Positions 54,310 to 63,202 are shown, counted from the first letter of the stretch. The stretch: 64,000 nt of DNA from Roseisalinus antarcticus (GCF_900172355.1 NZ_FWFZ01000005.1:1-64000), one strand, 5' to 3'. Numbers and translations are program-made. Notes: generated by a model from the sequence alone, not told the origin.

Positions 54310-55788
54310 ATGCTGGACCATACGACGGATTTCAAATCCCTGCTGAACGACCCGAGCCTTGTCTGCGAGGACGCCTATGTCGGCGGCGCGTGGGTTCAGG
54401 CCAAAAGCGGCAAGACCTTCGAGGTGACGAACCCCGCACGCGGCGACGTCATTGCCCGGGTCGCCGACCTGACCCGAGAGGAGGTGGCGGAGGCCATCGC
54501 CATCGCCGACCGCGAGCGTCACGCCTGGGCCGCCAGGACGGCCAAGGAACGCGCCCAGATCCTGCGACGCTGGTTCGACCTGATGATGGCCAACCAGGAA
54601 GACCTGGCGGTGATCATGACCGCGGAACAGGGCAAGCCGCTGGCCGAGTCGCGCGGCGAGATCGCCTATGGCGCCGCCTTCATCGAGTGGTTCGGGGAAG
54701 AGGCCAAGCGGATCTACGGCGAGACCATACCCGGCCACCAGCCCGACAAGCGGATCACCGTCCTGCGCCAGCCCATCGGCGTCGCGGCCGGGATCACGCC
54801 ATGGAACTTCCCCAATGCGATGATCACCCGCAAGGCCGCCCCGGCCCTTGCCGCGGGCTGCGCCTTCGTCGTCCGCCCGGCCTCCGAGACGCCGCTGTCG
54901 GCCCTTGCCATGGCCAAGCTCGCCGAAGAGGCCGGCGTGCCGAAGGGCGTGTTCTCGGTTGTCACCTCCCAGGACGCCTCGGGCGTGGGCAAGGAATTCT
55001 GCGAGAACCCGATCGTGCGCAAGCTGACCTTCACCGGCTCCACCCAGACCGGGCGCATCCTGCTGCGGCAGGCGGCCGACCAGGTGATGAAATGCTCGAT
55101 GGAGCTTGGCGGCAACGCGCCGTTCATCGTCTTCGACGACGCCGATATCGACAAGGCGGTCGAGGGCGCGATCATGTGCAAGTTCCGCAACAACGGACAG
55201 ACCTGCGTCTGCGCCAACCGGATCTATGTGCAGGACGGTGTCTACGACGAATTCGCGGCCAAGCTGAAGAAAGCGGTCGAGGCGCTGAAAGTCGGCGACG
55301 GGCTGGACGATGGCACCCAGCTTGGGCCGCTGATCGCGCCCAAGGCCAGCGAGAAGGTCCTCGATCACTTGCAGGACGCCTTGTCCAAGGGCGCCAAGCT
55401 TCTGACCGGGGGGGACCCGCATCCGCTGGGCGGCCAGTTCCTGAACCCGACCATCGTCACCGACGCGACGCCGGAGATGAAGGTCTCGACCGAAGAGACG
55501 TTCGGTCCCTTCGCGCCGCTCTTCCGTTTCAAGGACGAGGCCGAGGTCATCGCGCTGGCCAACGACACGATCTTCGGTCTGGCCTCCTACGTCTACGCCC
55601 GCGACATCGGGCGGGTGACCCGGATGCAGGAAGCGCTGGAATACGGGATCGTCGGCATCAACACCGGCATCATCTCGACCGAGGTCGCGCCCTTCGGCGG
55701 CGTCAAGCAATCCGGCCTCGGCCGCGAGGGCAGCCGCCACGGGATCGAGGATTATCTCGAGATGAAATACGTCTGCACCAGCATCTAG
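54310..55788 (+). CDS. gabD: NAD(P)-dependent succinate-semialdehyde dehydrogenase
   Basis: The 492-residue aldehyde dehydrogenase has MTAEQGKPLAESRGEIAYGAAFIEWFGEEAKRIYGETIP, a very strong GabD-type block. The catalytic Glu is in MELGGNAP and the Cys in NNGQTCVCANR. It oxidises succinate semialdehyde (or glutarate semialdehyde) to the acid. GGAGG precedes the ATG at 54310. No GABA aminotransferase gene is adjacent. Confidence 0.9.
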   Translation: MLDHTTDFKSLLNDPSLVCEDAYVGGAWVQAKSGKTFEVTNPARGDVIARVADLTREEVAEAIAIADRERHAWAARTAKERAQILRRWFDLMMANQEDLAVIMTAEQGKPLAESRGEIAYGAAFIEWFGEEAKRIYGETIPGHQPDKRITVLRQPIGVAAGITPWNFPNAMITRKAAPALAAGCAFVVRPASETPLSALAMAKLAEEAGVPKGVFSVVTSQDASGVGKEFCENPIVRKLTFTGSTQTGRILLRQAADQVMKCSMELGGNAPFIVFDDADIDKAVEGAIMCKFRNNGQTCVCANRIYVQDGVYDEFAAKLKKAVEALKVGDGLDDGTQLGPLIAPKASEKVLDHLQDALSKGAKLLTGGDPHPLGGQFLNPTIVTDATPEMKVSTEETFGPFAPLFRFKDEAEVIALANDTIFGLASYVYARDIGRVTRMQEALEYGIVGINTGIISTEVAPFGGVKQSGLGREGSRHGIEDYLEMKYVCTSI

Positions 55789-55930
55789 GCCGCAGGCCCC
55801 GGACCCGCGCCCCCGTGGCCTGCGGGCCCGGGGGCGCACCCTCATGCGGGCCGCGCCAACGGCCCGGCAGGTCTTGCACTCGTCCGCGGCAGGGTCTTAT
55901 CTGCTGACTTCGTTATCGCGGGAGAGGCTC

Positions 55931-56593
55931 ATGGCAAGGAGGAACCGCACGATCGCCGTGCTGGGGCTCGGCAATTTCGGGGCGGTCATCGCCAGCGAGC
56001 TCGCCCGCTTCGGCAATGACGTCATCGGCATCGACGTGGATCGCAGGATCGTCTCGGACCAGGCCGACAAGCTCGGCCAGGCGCTGATCCTCGATGCCCG
56101 CGACGAGGCCGCCCTGCGCGAGGCCGGCATCGCCGATTGCGACGCGGCCGTGGTGGCGATGGCCACGAATATCGAGGTCTCCATCCTCTCGGTCATGAAC
56201 CTCAAGCTGCTGGGCGTTCGGACGATCTGGGCCAAGGCCGTGAGCCGCACACACCATCGCATCCTCTCCAAGCTGGGGGTCGATCGGGTCATCCACCCCG
56301 AGGAAGAGATGGGCCGCACCATCGCCCAGATGATCCACAACCCGCTGATCCGCGATCTCGCATCGCTCGGGAACGGCAATTACGTGGTGAATTTCATCGT
56401 GCCGCCGTCCCTGGCCGGCAAGCGTGTCGAGGACCTGGACCTGCCGTCCCGGCATGAGGTCCGCGCCATCGGCGTCATGCGCGGATCGGATTGGCTGGGC
56501 GGCGAGACCTGCGACACCGCATTGTCAGAGGATGACAAGCTGATCCTGCTCGGCTCCCGCACCAAGCTACGCAGCTTCGCCGAAGGGCTCTGA
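55931..56593 (+). CDS. Potassium uptake regulatory subunit, TrkA/KtrA type
   Basis: The 220-residue protein has an RCK-N (TrkA-N) domain with IAVLGLGNFGAVIASEL and the NAD/ATP-binding acidic end of the next strand (VIGIDVD), and a TrkA-C part (VPPSLAGKRVEDLDLPSRHEVRAIGVMR). One RCK unit is the KtrA layout. It gates the membrane subunit encoded right after it, three bases downstream. GGGAG precedes the ATG. Confidence 0.92.
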   Translation: MARRNRTIAVLGLGNFGAVIASELARFGNDVIGIDVDRRIVSDQADKLGQALILDARDEAALREAGIADCDAAVVAMATNIEVSILSVMNLKLLGVRTIWAKAVSRTHHRILSKLGVDRVIHPEEEMGRTIAQMIHNPLIRDLASLGNGNYVVNFIVPPSLAGKRVEDLDLPSRHEVRAIGVMRGSDWLGGETCDTALSEDDKLILLGSRTKLRSFAEGL

Positions 56594-56596
56594 GCC

Positions 56597-57931
56597 TTGG
56601 CGCGGCCCCTCCAGAGGCTGGTCGGCCGGCTGCCGCCGCCGTCGCTGCTGGCGCTGCTCTATCTGGTGCTGGTGTTGCTGGGGACAGGGTTGCTGATGCT
56701 GCCGGCCGCGCAGGCCGTGCCGGTCAGGTTGAACGAGGCGTTCTTCACCTCCGCCTCGGCCGTCACTGTCACTGGCCTGATCGTGGTCGACCCGGGCACC
56801 AGCTTCACAATCTTCGGCCAGGCGGTGATTGCTGTGCTGATCCAGCTGGGCGGGCTGGGCCTGATGACCTTCGCGGCGCTGTTGCTGGTGACCCTCGGGA
56901 TCAGCATCGGCATGCCCCAGCGCATCATCATGGGCGAAGAGCTCGGGACCGGCGGGTTCCGCAATCTGCTGCGGCTCGCCCGGCTGATCCTGATGGTGGC
57001 GGTCGTGGCAGAGGTGGCGGGAACGGCGCTGCTGATGCTTGTCTTCGTGCCCGAGATGGGCTGGGCCACTGGCACCTGGTCGGCCCTTTTCCACGCGGTC
57101 TCGGCCTTCAACAACGCCGGCTTCAGCCTGTTCGACGACAGCCTCGTGCGCCATGGGTCGGAACCTCTGGTCCTGCTGCCGATCGCGGCGCTCTTCATCA
57201 TCGGCGGTATCGGCTTCGTCGTGCTGGGCGAGATCTGGCAGAAGCGGGCCTGGAGCAAGCTGTCGCTGCATTCCAAGCTGATGTTGACGGGGACCGGGGC
57301 CCTGCTGCTTGTCAGCTGGGCCCTGATCGGGGCGCTGGAATGGGGAAACCCGGCCACGCTTGGCGCCATGGAAGGCAGCGGCGACAGGCTTCTGGCGGCG
57401 TTCTTTCAGTCGGCCACGCCGCGTACCGCCGGGTTCAACGCCCTCGACACGGCCGCGCTGACCGACGCCTCCACAGTGTTGGTCATGGGCCTGATGTTCG
57501 TGGGCGGCGGCCCGACCTCGACCGCGGGCGGGATCAAGGTCACCACGGCGCTGGTGCTCATCCTCGCCACCCGCGCCTTTTTCCTGCGTCACGATACCCT
57601 GTCGGCTTTCGGACGCTCCATCGGTCTCGATGAGGTCATGAAGGTCATGGCCCTCGCGACGATCAGTGTGGGCATGGTATTCCTGGCCTGGTTCGTGCTG
57701 GCCGCGGGCCACGAGGGCGAGATGTTCGACCTGCTGTTCGAGGTCGTCTCCGCTTTCGGCACCGTGGGGCTAAGCCGCGGCGCAACGGCGGACCTCGATA
57801 TTATCGGCCAGGTCATCGTGGCTTGCATCATGTTCCTCGGCCGCGTCGGCCCCCTGACCCTCGGCTTCTTCCTCGCGACCCGCAGCAGCCCCAGGATCGG
57901 CTATCCGCGCGGCCAGATCTACCTAGGCTGA
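56597..57931 (+). CDS. Potassium uptake membrane subunit, TrkH/KtrB type
   Basis: The 444-residue integral membrane protein has the repeated pore motifs of the Trk/Ktr family: TSASAVTVTGL, SAFNNAGFSLF, SATPRTAGFNALD and SAFGTVGLSRG. It forms the potassium channel with the TrkA/KtrA-type partner. The start appears to be TTG at 56597 with AAGGG nine bases upstream. Uptake of potassium is the first response to osmotic upshift, which suits the betaine genes in this region. Confidence 0.92.
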   Translation: MARPLQRLVGRLPPPSLLALLYLVLVLLGTGLLMLPAAQAVPVRLNEAFFTSASAVTVTGLIVVDPGTSFTIFGQAVIAVLIQLGGLGLMTFAALLLVTLGISIGMPQRIIMGEELGTGGFRNLLRLARLILMVAVVAEVAGTALLMLVFVPEMGWATGTWSALFHAVSAFNNAGFSLFDDSLVRHGSEPLVLLPIAALFIIGGIGFVVLGEIWQKRAWSKLSLHSKLMLTGTGALLLVSWALIGALEWGNPATLGAMEGSGDRLLAAFFQSATPRTAGFNALDTAALTDASTVLVMGLMFVGGGPTSTAGGIKVTTALVLILATRAFFLRHDTLSAFGRSIGLDEVMKVMALATISVGMVFLAWFVLAAGHEGEMFDLLFEVVSAFGTVGLSRGATADLDIIGQVIVACIMFLGRVGPLTLGFFLATRSSPRIGYPRGQIYLG

Positions 57932-58021
57932 GACCCCCTGCGAGGACGCCCAAGGCAGCCCGACCTTGTCATCCGCTTGCATCCCTTCGTCTGTGAAGCC
58001 GGCGCCTGGCCAGGATGCCTT

Positions 58022-58084
58022 GCCTCCGGCGGGAGTTTTTTGGCCAAGATTAAGCCCCGATCCTTCATCTTGGCCGAAAACTCC
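58022..58084. repeat. Dispersed GGCCAAGATGAAG repeat, copy 3, as an inverted pair
   Basis: GCCTCCGGCGGGAG followed by TTTTTTGGCCAAGAT is answered 11-15 bases later by ATCTTGGCCGAAAACTCC on the same strand, giving a long imperfect hairpin. It is in the gap between the potassium uptake and sigma factor genes. It could act as a bidirectional terminator. A second small hairpin follows at 58090-58106. Confidence 0.65.
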
Positions 58085-58089
58085 GGGGT

Positions 58090-58106
58090 CCGGGGCAGAG
58101 CCCCGG
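58090..58106. repeat. CCGGGGC-AGA-GCCCCGG hairpin
   Basis: Seven perfect pairs enclose a three-base loop, directly after the inverted repeat pair. GC-rich hairpins of this kind are frequent between genes in this group. No T-run follows. Confidence 0.5.
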
Positions 58107-58173
58107 GGGGGCGCCGCCCGCGCCGATCGGTTTTTTCCAAGGATTGACGGCGGGGCCGCGTCCAACGACCGTG

Positions 58174-58716
58174 ATGCGGATGAAAGTCAGTGATGAGGAT
58201 CTGGCCCTTGCGGCAGGCGCGGGCGACGGCGAGGCCTTCGCCGTGCTGCTGGAACGGCAGTATGACCGGCTTTTCGGTCTGTGCTTTCGCCTGACCGGAA
58301 GCCGCGCCGAGGCCGAAGACCTCACGCAGGATATCTGCGCGGCCCTGCCCGCGAAGCTCTCAAGCTACCGCAGGCAGGCCCGGGTCTCGACCTGGCTCTA
58401 TCGCGTGGCCGTCAACGCGGCCCACGATCGCAGGCGCCGGCGGGCGAGCTACATGAAGGCGACCGAAGGCTGGGGGGACTGGGAGCAGGCACGGGCCGCC
58501 GACAGCGCGGCGGAGACGCAACGGCAGGATTGGCTGATCCGCGCCATGGCGTCCCTGTCCGAAGATTTGCGCGATACGCTCGCGTTGGTGCTGGATGACC
58601 TGACACATGCCGAGGCCGCCGACGTGCTGGGCGTCTCCGAAGGCACGATCAGCTGGCGGATGTCCGAGGTCCGAAAACACTTGCGCGCCCTGAAAGAAAA
58701 GGAGGAGGCGGAATGA
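58174..58716 (+). CDS. ECF-type RNA polymerase sigma factor
   Basis: The protein is about 180 residues. The sigma-2 region contains YDRLFGLCFRLTGSRAEAEDLTQDICAALPAKLSSYRRQARVSTWLYRVAVNAAHD, and a sigma-4 region contains LSEDLRDTLALVLDDLTHAEAADVLGVSEGTISWRMSEVRKHLR. The start could be ATG 58174 or 58180; the frame is open to a TTG at 58144. It overlaps the von Willebrand A gene by four bases, so the membrane protein may hold the sigma factor in check or be its target. Confidence 0.9.
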   Translation: MRMKVSDEDLALAAGAGDGEAFAVLLERQYDRLFGLCFRLTGSRAEAEDLTQDICAALPAKLSSYRRQARVSTWLYRVAVNAAHDRRRRRASYMKATEGWGDWEQARAADSAAETQRQDWLIRAMASLSEDLRDTLALVLDDLTHAEAADVLGVSEGTISWRMSEVRKHLRALKEKEEAE

Positions 58717-60797
58717 CCCGCCCCGACGACATCGACGATCTGAAGGCCGCCCTGAGCGCCGCCACCCCGCGTCCGGACCCCGAGCGCAGGGCAGCGAACC
58801 TGCGGCATGCGCGGGAAAATTTCGCCGCCCACGCCCAGGCACGCACAAAAGAGAGCCACAGCCGCCAAGGAACTGAAGGCGCGACCCGTCACAGGTCTGC
58901 AGGTCCCGACAGGGGCCTTTTGACAGGAGTGATGACCATGCTTTCTAGAATGACGACGCGCGGCGGTCTTGTCGCAACAACCGCAATCTTCGCCGGATGC
59001 CTTCTGGTGCTCACGCCCCAGGGGCGGGAGGTCCTGACCCCCGGCCCATTCCTGCGCGGCGAAGCCGAGCCGCCGTCTCCGCAACCCGCTCCGGATGCCG
59101 AAGAGACCCGCGACCCGGCACCGTCCACGGATCGCCCGGTGACTGGCTCGACGGCGGGGCAACCGACAGATGACGCAGTGACCGCACCTGACCCGCTCAA
59201 CGCGACGCGGATGGCCGAAAGCGAGGAGGAAAGCGACCTTGATGGCGGCATGATGGACAACATGCTGGCGGCGCCCGCCCCGGCGGTGCGGCCCGAAATC
59301 GCGGGGCGAAGCGCGGAGGCCGCCGCCGCCGAGAGCGACTTCGGCGGACTTGCCCGGGACAACGCGCCCACGGCAGAGGGCGAGGCTCTGCCCCTCGCCC
59401 CCGATACGGAAGCCTTCGCCAACGCCGCGCCGTCGGATCTGAAGATCACGGCCGAGGCTCCGGTCTCAACCTTTTCCATCGATGTCGACACCGCGTCCTG
59501 GTCGATTGTCCGTTCGTCCTTGATGCGTGGTGAACTGCCCCCGCCGGCGGCCGTCCGCATAGAGGAGATGATCAACTACTTCCCCTACGCCTATCCCGCC
59601 CCCGGGGATGGGGCACCGTTTCGCGCCGAACTCGGCGTGATCGAGACCCCATGGAACGCCGGAACTCGGCTTGTCCGCATCGGCCTGCAGGGGGAATTGC
59701 CCGAACTCGACGCCCGGCCTCCCCTGAACCTCGTGTTCCTGATCGATACCTCCGGCTCCATGGATGCCGCGGATAAGCTGCCGCTGCTTCGGCAGTCCTT
59801 TCGCCTGATGCTGTCGGAACTGCGCCCCGAGGACGAGGTGGCCATCGTCGCCTACGCCGGCTCCGCGGGCCGTGTGCTCGATCCGACGCCTGCGGGCGAT
59901 CGCCAGGCCATTCTGGATGCGCTGGACCGACTGTCGGCCGGCGGGTCGACCAACGGCCAGGGCGGGCTCCAGCAGGCCTACGCGGTGGCCGAAGGCATGG
60001 CCGACGAAGGTGAGGTCAGCCGGATCCTTCTTGCGACCGACGGCGACTTCAACGTGGGCCTGTCCGACCCCTCCGCGCTTACGGATTATGTTGGGGAAAA
60101 ACGCCGGACGGGCACGTATCTCTCGGTGCTGGGCTTCGGGCGCGGGAACCTGGATGACGCGACCATGCAGGCCCTCGCACAGAACGGCAACGGCACGGCT
60201 GCCTATATCGACACGCTCAACGAAGCGCAGAAAGTGCTTGTCGACCAGCTCTCGGGCGCCCTATTCCCGATTGCCGACGACGTGAAGATCCAGGTGGAGT
60301 TCAATCCAGCCACCGTGGCCGAATACCGGCTGATCGGCTACGAGACGCGCGCCTTGCGCCGCGAAGATTTCAACAACGACGCGGTGGACGCCGGGGAACT
60401 CGGCGCCGGGCATTCCGTCACGGCGCTTTACGAGATCACCCCCGTCGGATCCGACGCCCGGCTGACCGACCCCCTGCGCTATGCGCCCGCCGAGGCGAAG
60501 GGCACCGATGCAAGCGACGAATACGGGTTCCTCCGGCTCCGATACAAGGTGCCGGGCGAGGACGAGTCGCGCTTGATCGAGACACCGATCCCGTCGGAGC
60601 TGTCTGCGGACGAGAACGCCTCCTTCGCAGCCGCCATCGCCGGCTTCGGCGAACTCCTCCGCGGCTCGGATTACCTCGGGGACTGGAGCTACGCCGCAGC
60701 CATCGAGCTGGCGGGTGCGAACCAGGGCGCAGATACCTTCGGCTACCGCAGCGAAGCGGTCCGGCTGATGCGGCTGGCCCAGTCGCTCTCGCAATAG
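58713..60797 (+). CDS. Membrane-anchored von Willebrand factor A protein
   Basis: The protein is 694 residues. The N-terminal 75 residues are charged and cytoplasm-like, followed by one membrane segment (GGLVATTAIFAGCLLVL) and an acidic, Pro/Ala-rich linker. A VWA-N-like block (VSTFSIDVDTASWSIVRSSL ... RIEEMINYFPY) comes next, then a VWA domain with the metal site DTSGSMDAADKLPLL and ATDGDFNVG. The C-terminal DUF3520-like part contains GFRL-type ends (SDYLGDWSYAAAIELA). It resembles YfbK-type proteins. The N-terminal part could be the anti-sigma region for the overlapping ECF gene. It is probably anchored in the inner membrane with the VWA part outside. Confidence 0.88.
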   Translation: MTRPDDIDDLKAALSAATPRPDPERRAANLRHARENFAAHAQARTKESHSRQGTEGATRHRSAGPDRGLLTGVMTMLSRMTTRGGLVATTAIFAGCLLVLTPQGREVLTPGPFLRGEAEPPSPQPAPDAEETRDPAPSTDRPVTGSTAGQPTDDAVTAPDPLNATRMAESEEESDLDGGMMDNMLAAPAPAVRPEIAGRSAEAAAAESDFGGLARDNAPTAEGEALPLAPDTEAFANAAPSDLKITAEAPVSTFSIDVDTASWSIVRSSLMRGELPPPAAVRIEEMINYFPYAYPAPGDGAPFRAELGVIETPWNAGTRLVRIGLQGELPELDARPPLNLVFLIDTSGSMDAADKLPLLRQSFRLMLSELRPEDEVAIVAYAGSAGRVLDPTPAGDRQAILDALDRLSAGGSTNGQGGLQQAYAVAEGMADEGEVSRILLATDGDFNVGLSDPSALTDYVGEKRRTGTYLSVLGFGRGNLDDATMQALAQNGNGTAAYIDTLNEAQKVLVDQLSGALFPIADDVKIQVEFNPATVAEYRLIGYETRALRREDFNNDAVDAGELGAGHSVTALYEITPVGSDARLTDPLRYAPAEAKGTDASDEYGFLRLRYKVPGEDESRLIETPIPSELSADENASFAAAIAGFGELLRGSDYLGDWSYAAAIELAGANQGADTFGYRSEAVRLMRLAQSLSQ

Positions 60798-61357
60798 GGC
60801 GGGCGCCGCCTGCGCCTTGCCCATGCTTCCGGCGCAAGGCGCAGGCCCAGCGGGCGGATCGTGCGCGTCGTCACCTGGCCCGCGGCATCGGCATAGCTCA
60901 GGGACAGACGAAGGCGGTTGTCCGTGGCCGCCTCGATCCGGTCGATCAGGAGACGCACCTCGGGGGCGAGGTCGGGCATCGCGTAGGCGTGGATCGGCAC
61001 GCCCGCCGCGCGGGTGCGGGCCGCATCAGGCAGGACTGCCTCGATCTTCACCAGTGCCTCTTCGGCGGCGGCGGCCATCTCGGCCCCGCCCCAGGCCCGC
61101 AGCATCCGGGCGCCGGCGACCAGTGCCACGATTTCCTGGCTCGTGAACATCAGCGGCGGCAGATCGTAGCCGGCCCGCATGATGTAGCCGACGCCAGCCT
61201 CCCCCTCGATGGGCACGCCGGAGCCGATGAGGTCGGCCACGTCCCGGTAGATCGTCCGGGGCGTGACCTCGAGTTTCTCGGCCAAGGCCCGCGCCGTCGT
61301 CAGCCGTCCGCCTCGGAGGTATTGGACGATCTGGAAGAGACGATCGGCGCGGCGCAT
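60743..61357 (-). pseudogene. YafY-type HTH/WYL regulator, C-terminus truncated
   Basis: The protein starts MRRADRLFQIVQYLRGGRLTTARALAEKLEVTPRTIYRDVADLI, an intact HTH_11-type helix-turn-helix, and runs through the WYL-type domain to SYADAAGQVTTRTIRPLGL. Relatives then continue for about 50 residues with a W-x-L-x-x-W-C-E-x-R-x-D-F-R-type end. Here the frame goes instead into basic residues (RRRRRPPYC) and into the antisense of the von Willebrand gene. The final strand of the WYL fold is lost. It may be inactive, or still bind DNA without sensing. Confidence 0.7.
60809..60847. terminator. Perfect 13-bp hairpin between the VWA and YafY genes
   Basis: GCCTGCGCCTTGC and GCAAGGCGCAGGC pair over 13 bases around a 13-base loop, twelve bases beyond the VWA stop. 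It probably ends the sigma-VWA transcript and the opposing one, although no T-run is present. It marks the place where the YafY-like gene loses similarity. Confidence 0.55.
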
Positions 61358-61361
61358 GGCA

Positions 61362-61736
61362 TCACGTCCGCGACGGTTCGAACAGGCCGATGGAATTGCC
61401 ATCCGGGTCGGTCGCATACTGGAATCGGCCAGGCGGAATCGGGATGATCGGCCCCATGACCTGGCCTCCGGCCGCAGTGCAGCGGCCGGCCGCGGCTTCG
61501 ACCGTATCCGGCACCGCGAGGTGGATCGTCGGGCCGACCCCACCGCGGGAGGGCGTCCCGGGATAGAGGTGGCCGCCGATCGCCGTGCTATCGGAATTGA
61601 AGCTTGCCATTGGGTTGGGACCAGTGTCGTCCACGGTCATGGTCCAGCCGAAAACGTCCGAATAGAACTCGGACGCGGCGGCGAGGTTGGTCACCGGGAT
61701 TTCTGTCCAGACGACGAGGGCAGAATTGTCGGGCAT
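61362..61736 (-). CDS. VOC-family (glyoxalase/bleomycin-resistance type) protein
   Basis: The 124-residue protein has WTEIPVTNLAAASEFYSDVFGWTM and the second half FQYATDPDGNSIGLFE, the two beta-alpha-beta units of the VOC fold. The GHLYPG and IHLAV positions fit. The start is at ATG 61734-61736 after GGAG. It lies four bases upstream of the truncated regulator gene, and YafY-VOC pairs of this kind are common. The substrate is unknown. Confidence 0.87.
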   Translation of the reverse strand: MPDNSALVVWTEIPVTNLAAASEFYSDVFGWTMTVDDTGPNPMASFNSDSTAIGGHLYPGTPSRGGVGPTIHLAVPDTVEAAAGRCTAAGGQVMGPIIPIPPGRFQYATDPDGNSIGLFEPSRT

Positions 61737-61813
61737 CGGTCGCTTCTCCTTTTGCGTTGACGATGCAGGCATCCTTCTCATACCCCTGCTGACAGCCTGA
61801 TGTCAGCAGCCTG

Positions 61814-62575
61814 TCAGGACTCGCCCCTCCAGCCAAGGCTTGCCGCGGGTTCGCCGGAGGGGACATATTCGGCGCACACCCACCCCGCGTAGCCATCCAT
61901 GTCCAGCCTGGCCAAGAAGGCCGGAAAGTCGATCTCGCCCCTGCCGGGTTCCTGCCGGCCGTGGTGGTGCGCGATCTGGACGTGGCCCACATGGGCCCGC
62001 ACGGCGGCCCAGGTGCCGATCACGTCGCCGGTCATCCGGTGCGCATGATAGGTGTCGAACCGAAGCGACAGGTTGGGGGCCGCGACATCCTCGAGCACAG
62101 CGAGCGCGACGGAGTAGTCGTCGAGAAAGGCGCCGGGCAGGTCGTCGCCGCAGACCGGCTCGATGGTCAGCTGGACGGCGGGATCCTGGGAGGCGGCCCA
62201 GGCGACGTTTCGGGCGAAGGTCTCGCCGGCCTCCGGCCCTTCCCCGACACCGGCGACCAGATGCATGCGTTCGGCGCCCAGCGCCCGGGCGGACCGGCAG
62301 GCCCGGGTCCAGTCCGTGCGGAACCGCGCCTCGGCGCCCGGCAGCGCCGCGGAGGCCTGCAGGCTGGAGGGGTCGGCCCCGTCAGCGGGCGGGCAGGTGA
62401 TCGACGCCAGGGCCAGGCCGTGCCGGGACAGGGCGGCGGCGATCGGGGCCTCGTCCGCCTCGGCCGGATCATGGATCTCGACCGCTTCGAAACCGGCCTG
62501 CGCGGCCGCGGCGAACCGCTCCATCATCGGGCGTTCGGTGAACAGCATCGACAGGTTCGCGCAGACACGGAGCAT
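61814..62575 (-). CDS. Hydroxypyruvate isomerase-like TIM-barrel protein
   Basis: The 253-residue xylose-isomerase-type barrel begins MLRVCANLSMLFTERPMMERFAAAAQAGFEAVEIHDP and has LTIEPVCGDDLPGAFLDD, LSLRFDTYHAHRM and HVQIAHHHGRQEPGRGEIDFP. The metal ligands of the Hyi/OtnI family (two Glu, Asp/His) fit these positions. The enzyme interconverts hydroxypyruvate and tartronate semialdehyde, or a related 2-oxo sugar acid. No glyoxylate-pathway neighbours are seen. Confidence 0.83.
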   Translation of the reverse strand: MLRVCANLSMLFTERPMMERFAAAAQAGFEAVEIHDPAEADEAPIAAALSRHGLALASITCPPADGADPSSLQASAALPGAEARFRTDWTRACRSARALGAERMHLVAGVGEGPEAGETFARNVAWAASQDPAVQLTIEPVCGDDLPGAFLDDYSVALAVLEDVAAPNLSLRFDTYHAHRMTGDVIGTWAAVRAHVGHVQIAHHHGRQEPGRGEIDFPAFLARLDMDGYAGWVCAEYVPSGEPAASLGWRGES

Positions 62576-62638
62576 GGTAGGATGTATGGCCCGCCCCGGT
62601 CGGAGTCGCAATCCCGGCCCGCCAGAGCCGGATCTCAG

Positions 62639-63202
62639 TCAGCCCAGATCGGCAGCGGGAATGATCGGAAAGAAGACGCCGGCAGACCGCAGGCCAAACC
62701 AATCCTGACCCTCGTGCGGCTCGGTCACGCCGATGTCAACAAGCCGGTAAAAGCTCTTGCGGTCGATCAGCGCCTCGAGATTGCGGCGGACGAGGATGTA
62801 GGGGCTGGGCTCTCCGGTTTCGGGGTCGCGCTCCACCCGGATGGGGTGATCGGCGCCTGCGAGCGCGGTATCGCCGACGTTGGTGGTGAACAGCAGACCC
62901 TCGGGGCGGACGTCGAAATCGACAGCCACGAAGGGCGCGTCCTCGACCGTGATGCGGACCTTTTCCACCGGCGTGACAAGAGCATAGTCGTCACCGTCCT
63001 TGCGCAGGATGGTCGAGAAGAGCCGCACCAGTTCCGGCCGCCCGATTGGCGTGCCGAGGTAGAACCAGGTGCCGTCCCGCGCGATGCGGATGTCGAGCGC
63101 ACCGCAATCGGGCGGGTCCCAGTCCTCGACCGGCGGAAGGCCACTTTTGGCGGCAGCCCGGGCGGACGTCGCCAGGCTTTCGGCGGAAATAGTCACGTCC
63201 AT
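62639..63202 (-). CDS. DUF1285 family protein
   Basis: The product is about 187 residues with PPDCGALDIRIARDGTWFYLGTPIGRPELVRLFSTILRKDGDDYALVTPVEKVRI, the DUF1285 signature. There is no signal peptide or membrane segment, and the function is unknown. The start at ATG 63200-63202 has AAGGGG nine bases upstream; an ATG at 63211 is too close to that site. It is divergent from the MoxR gene across 85 bases, which is a typical arrangement in this group. Confidence 0.87.
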   Translation of the reverse strand: MDVTISAESLATSARAAAKSGLPPVEDWDPPDCGALDIRIARDGTWFYLGTPIGRPELVRLFSTILRKDGDDYALVTPVEKVRITVEDAPFVAVDFDVRPEGLLFTTNVGDTALAGADHPIRVERDPETGEPSPYILVRRNLEALIDRKSFYRLVDIGVTEPHEGQDWFGLRSAGVFFPIIPAADLG

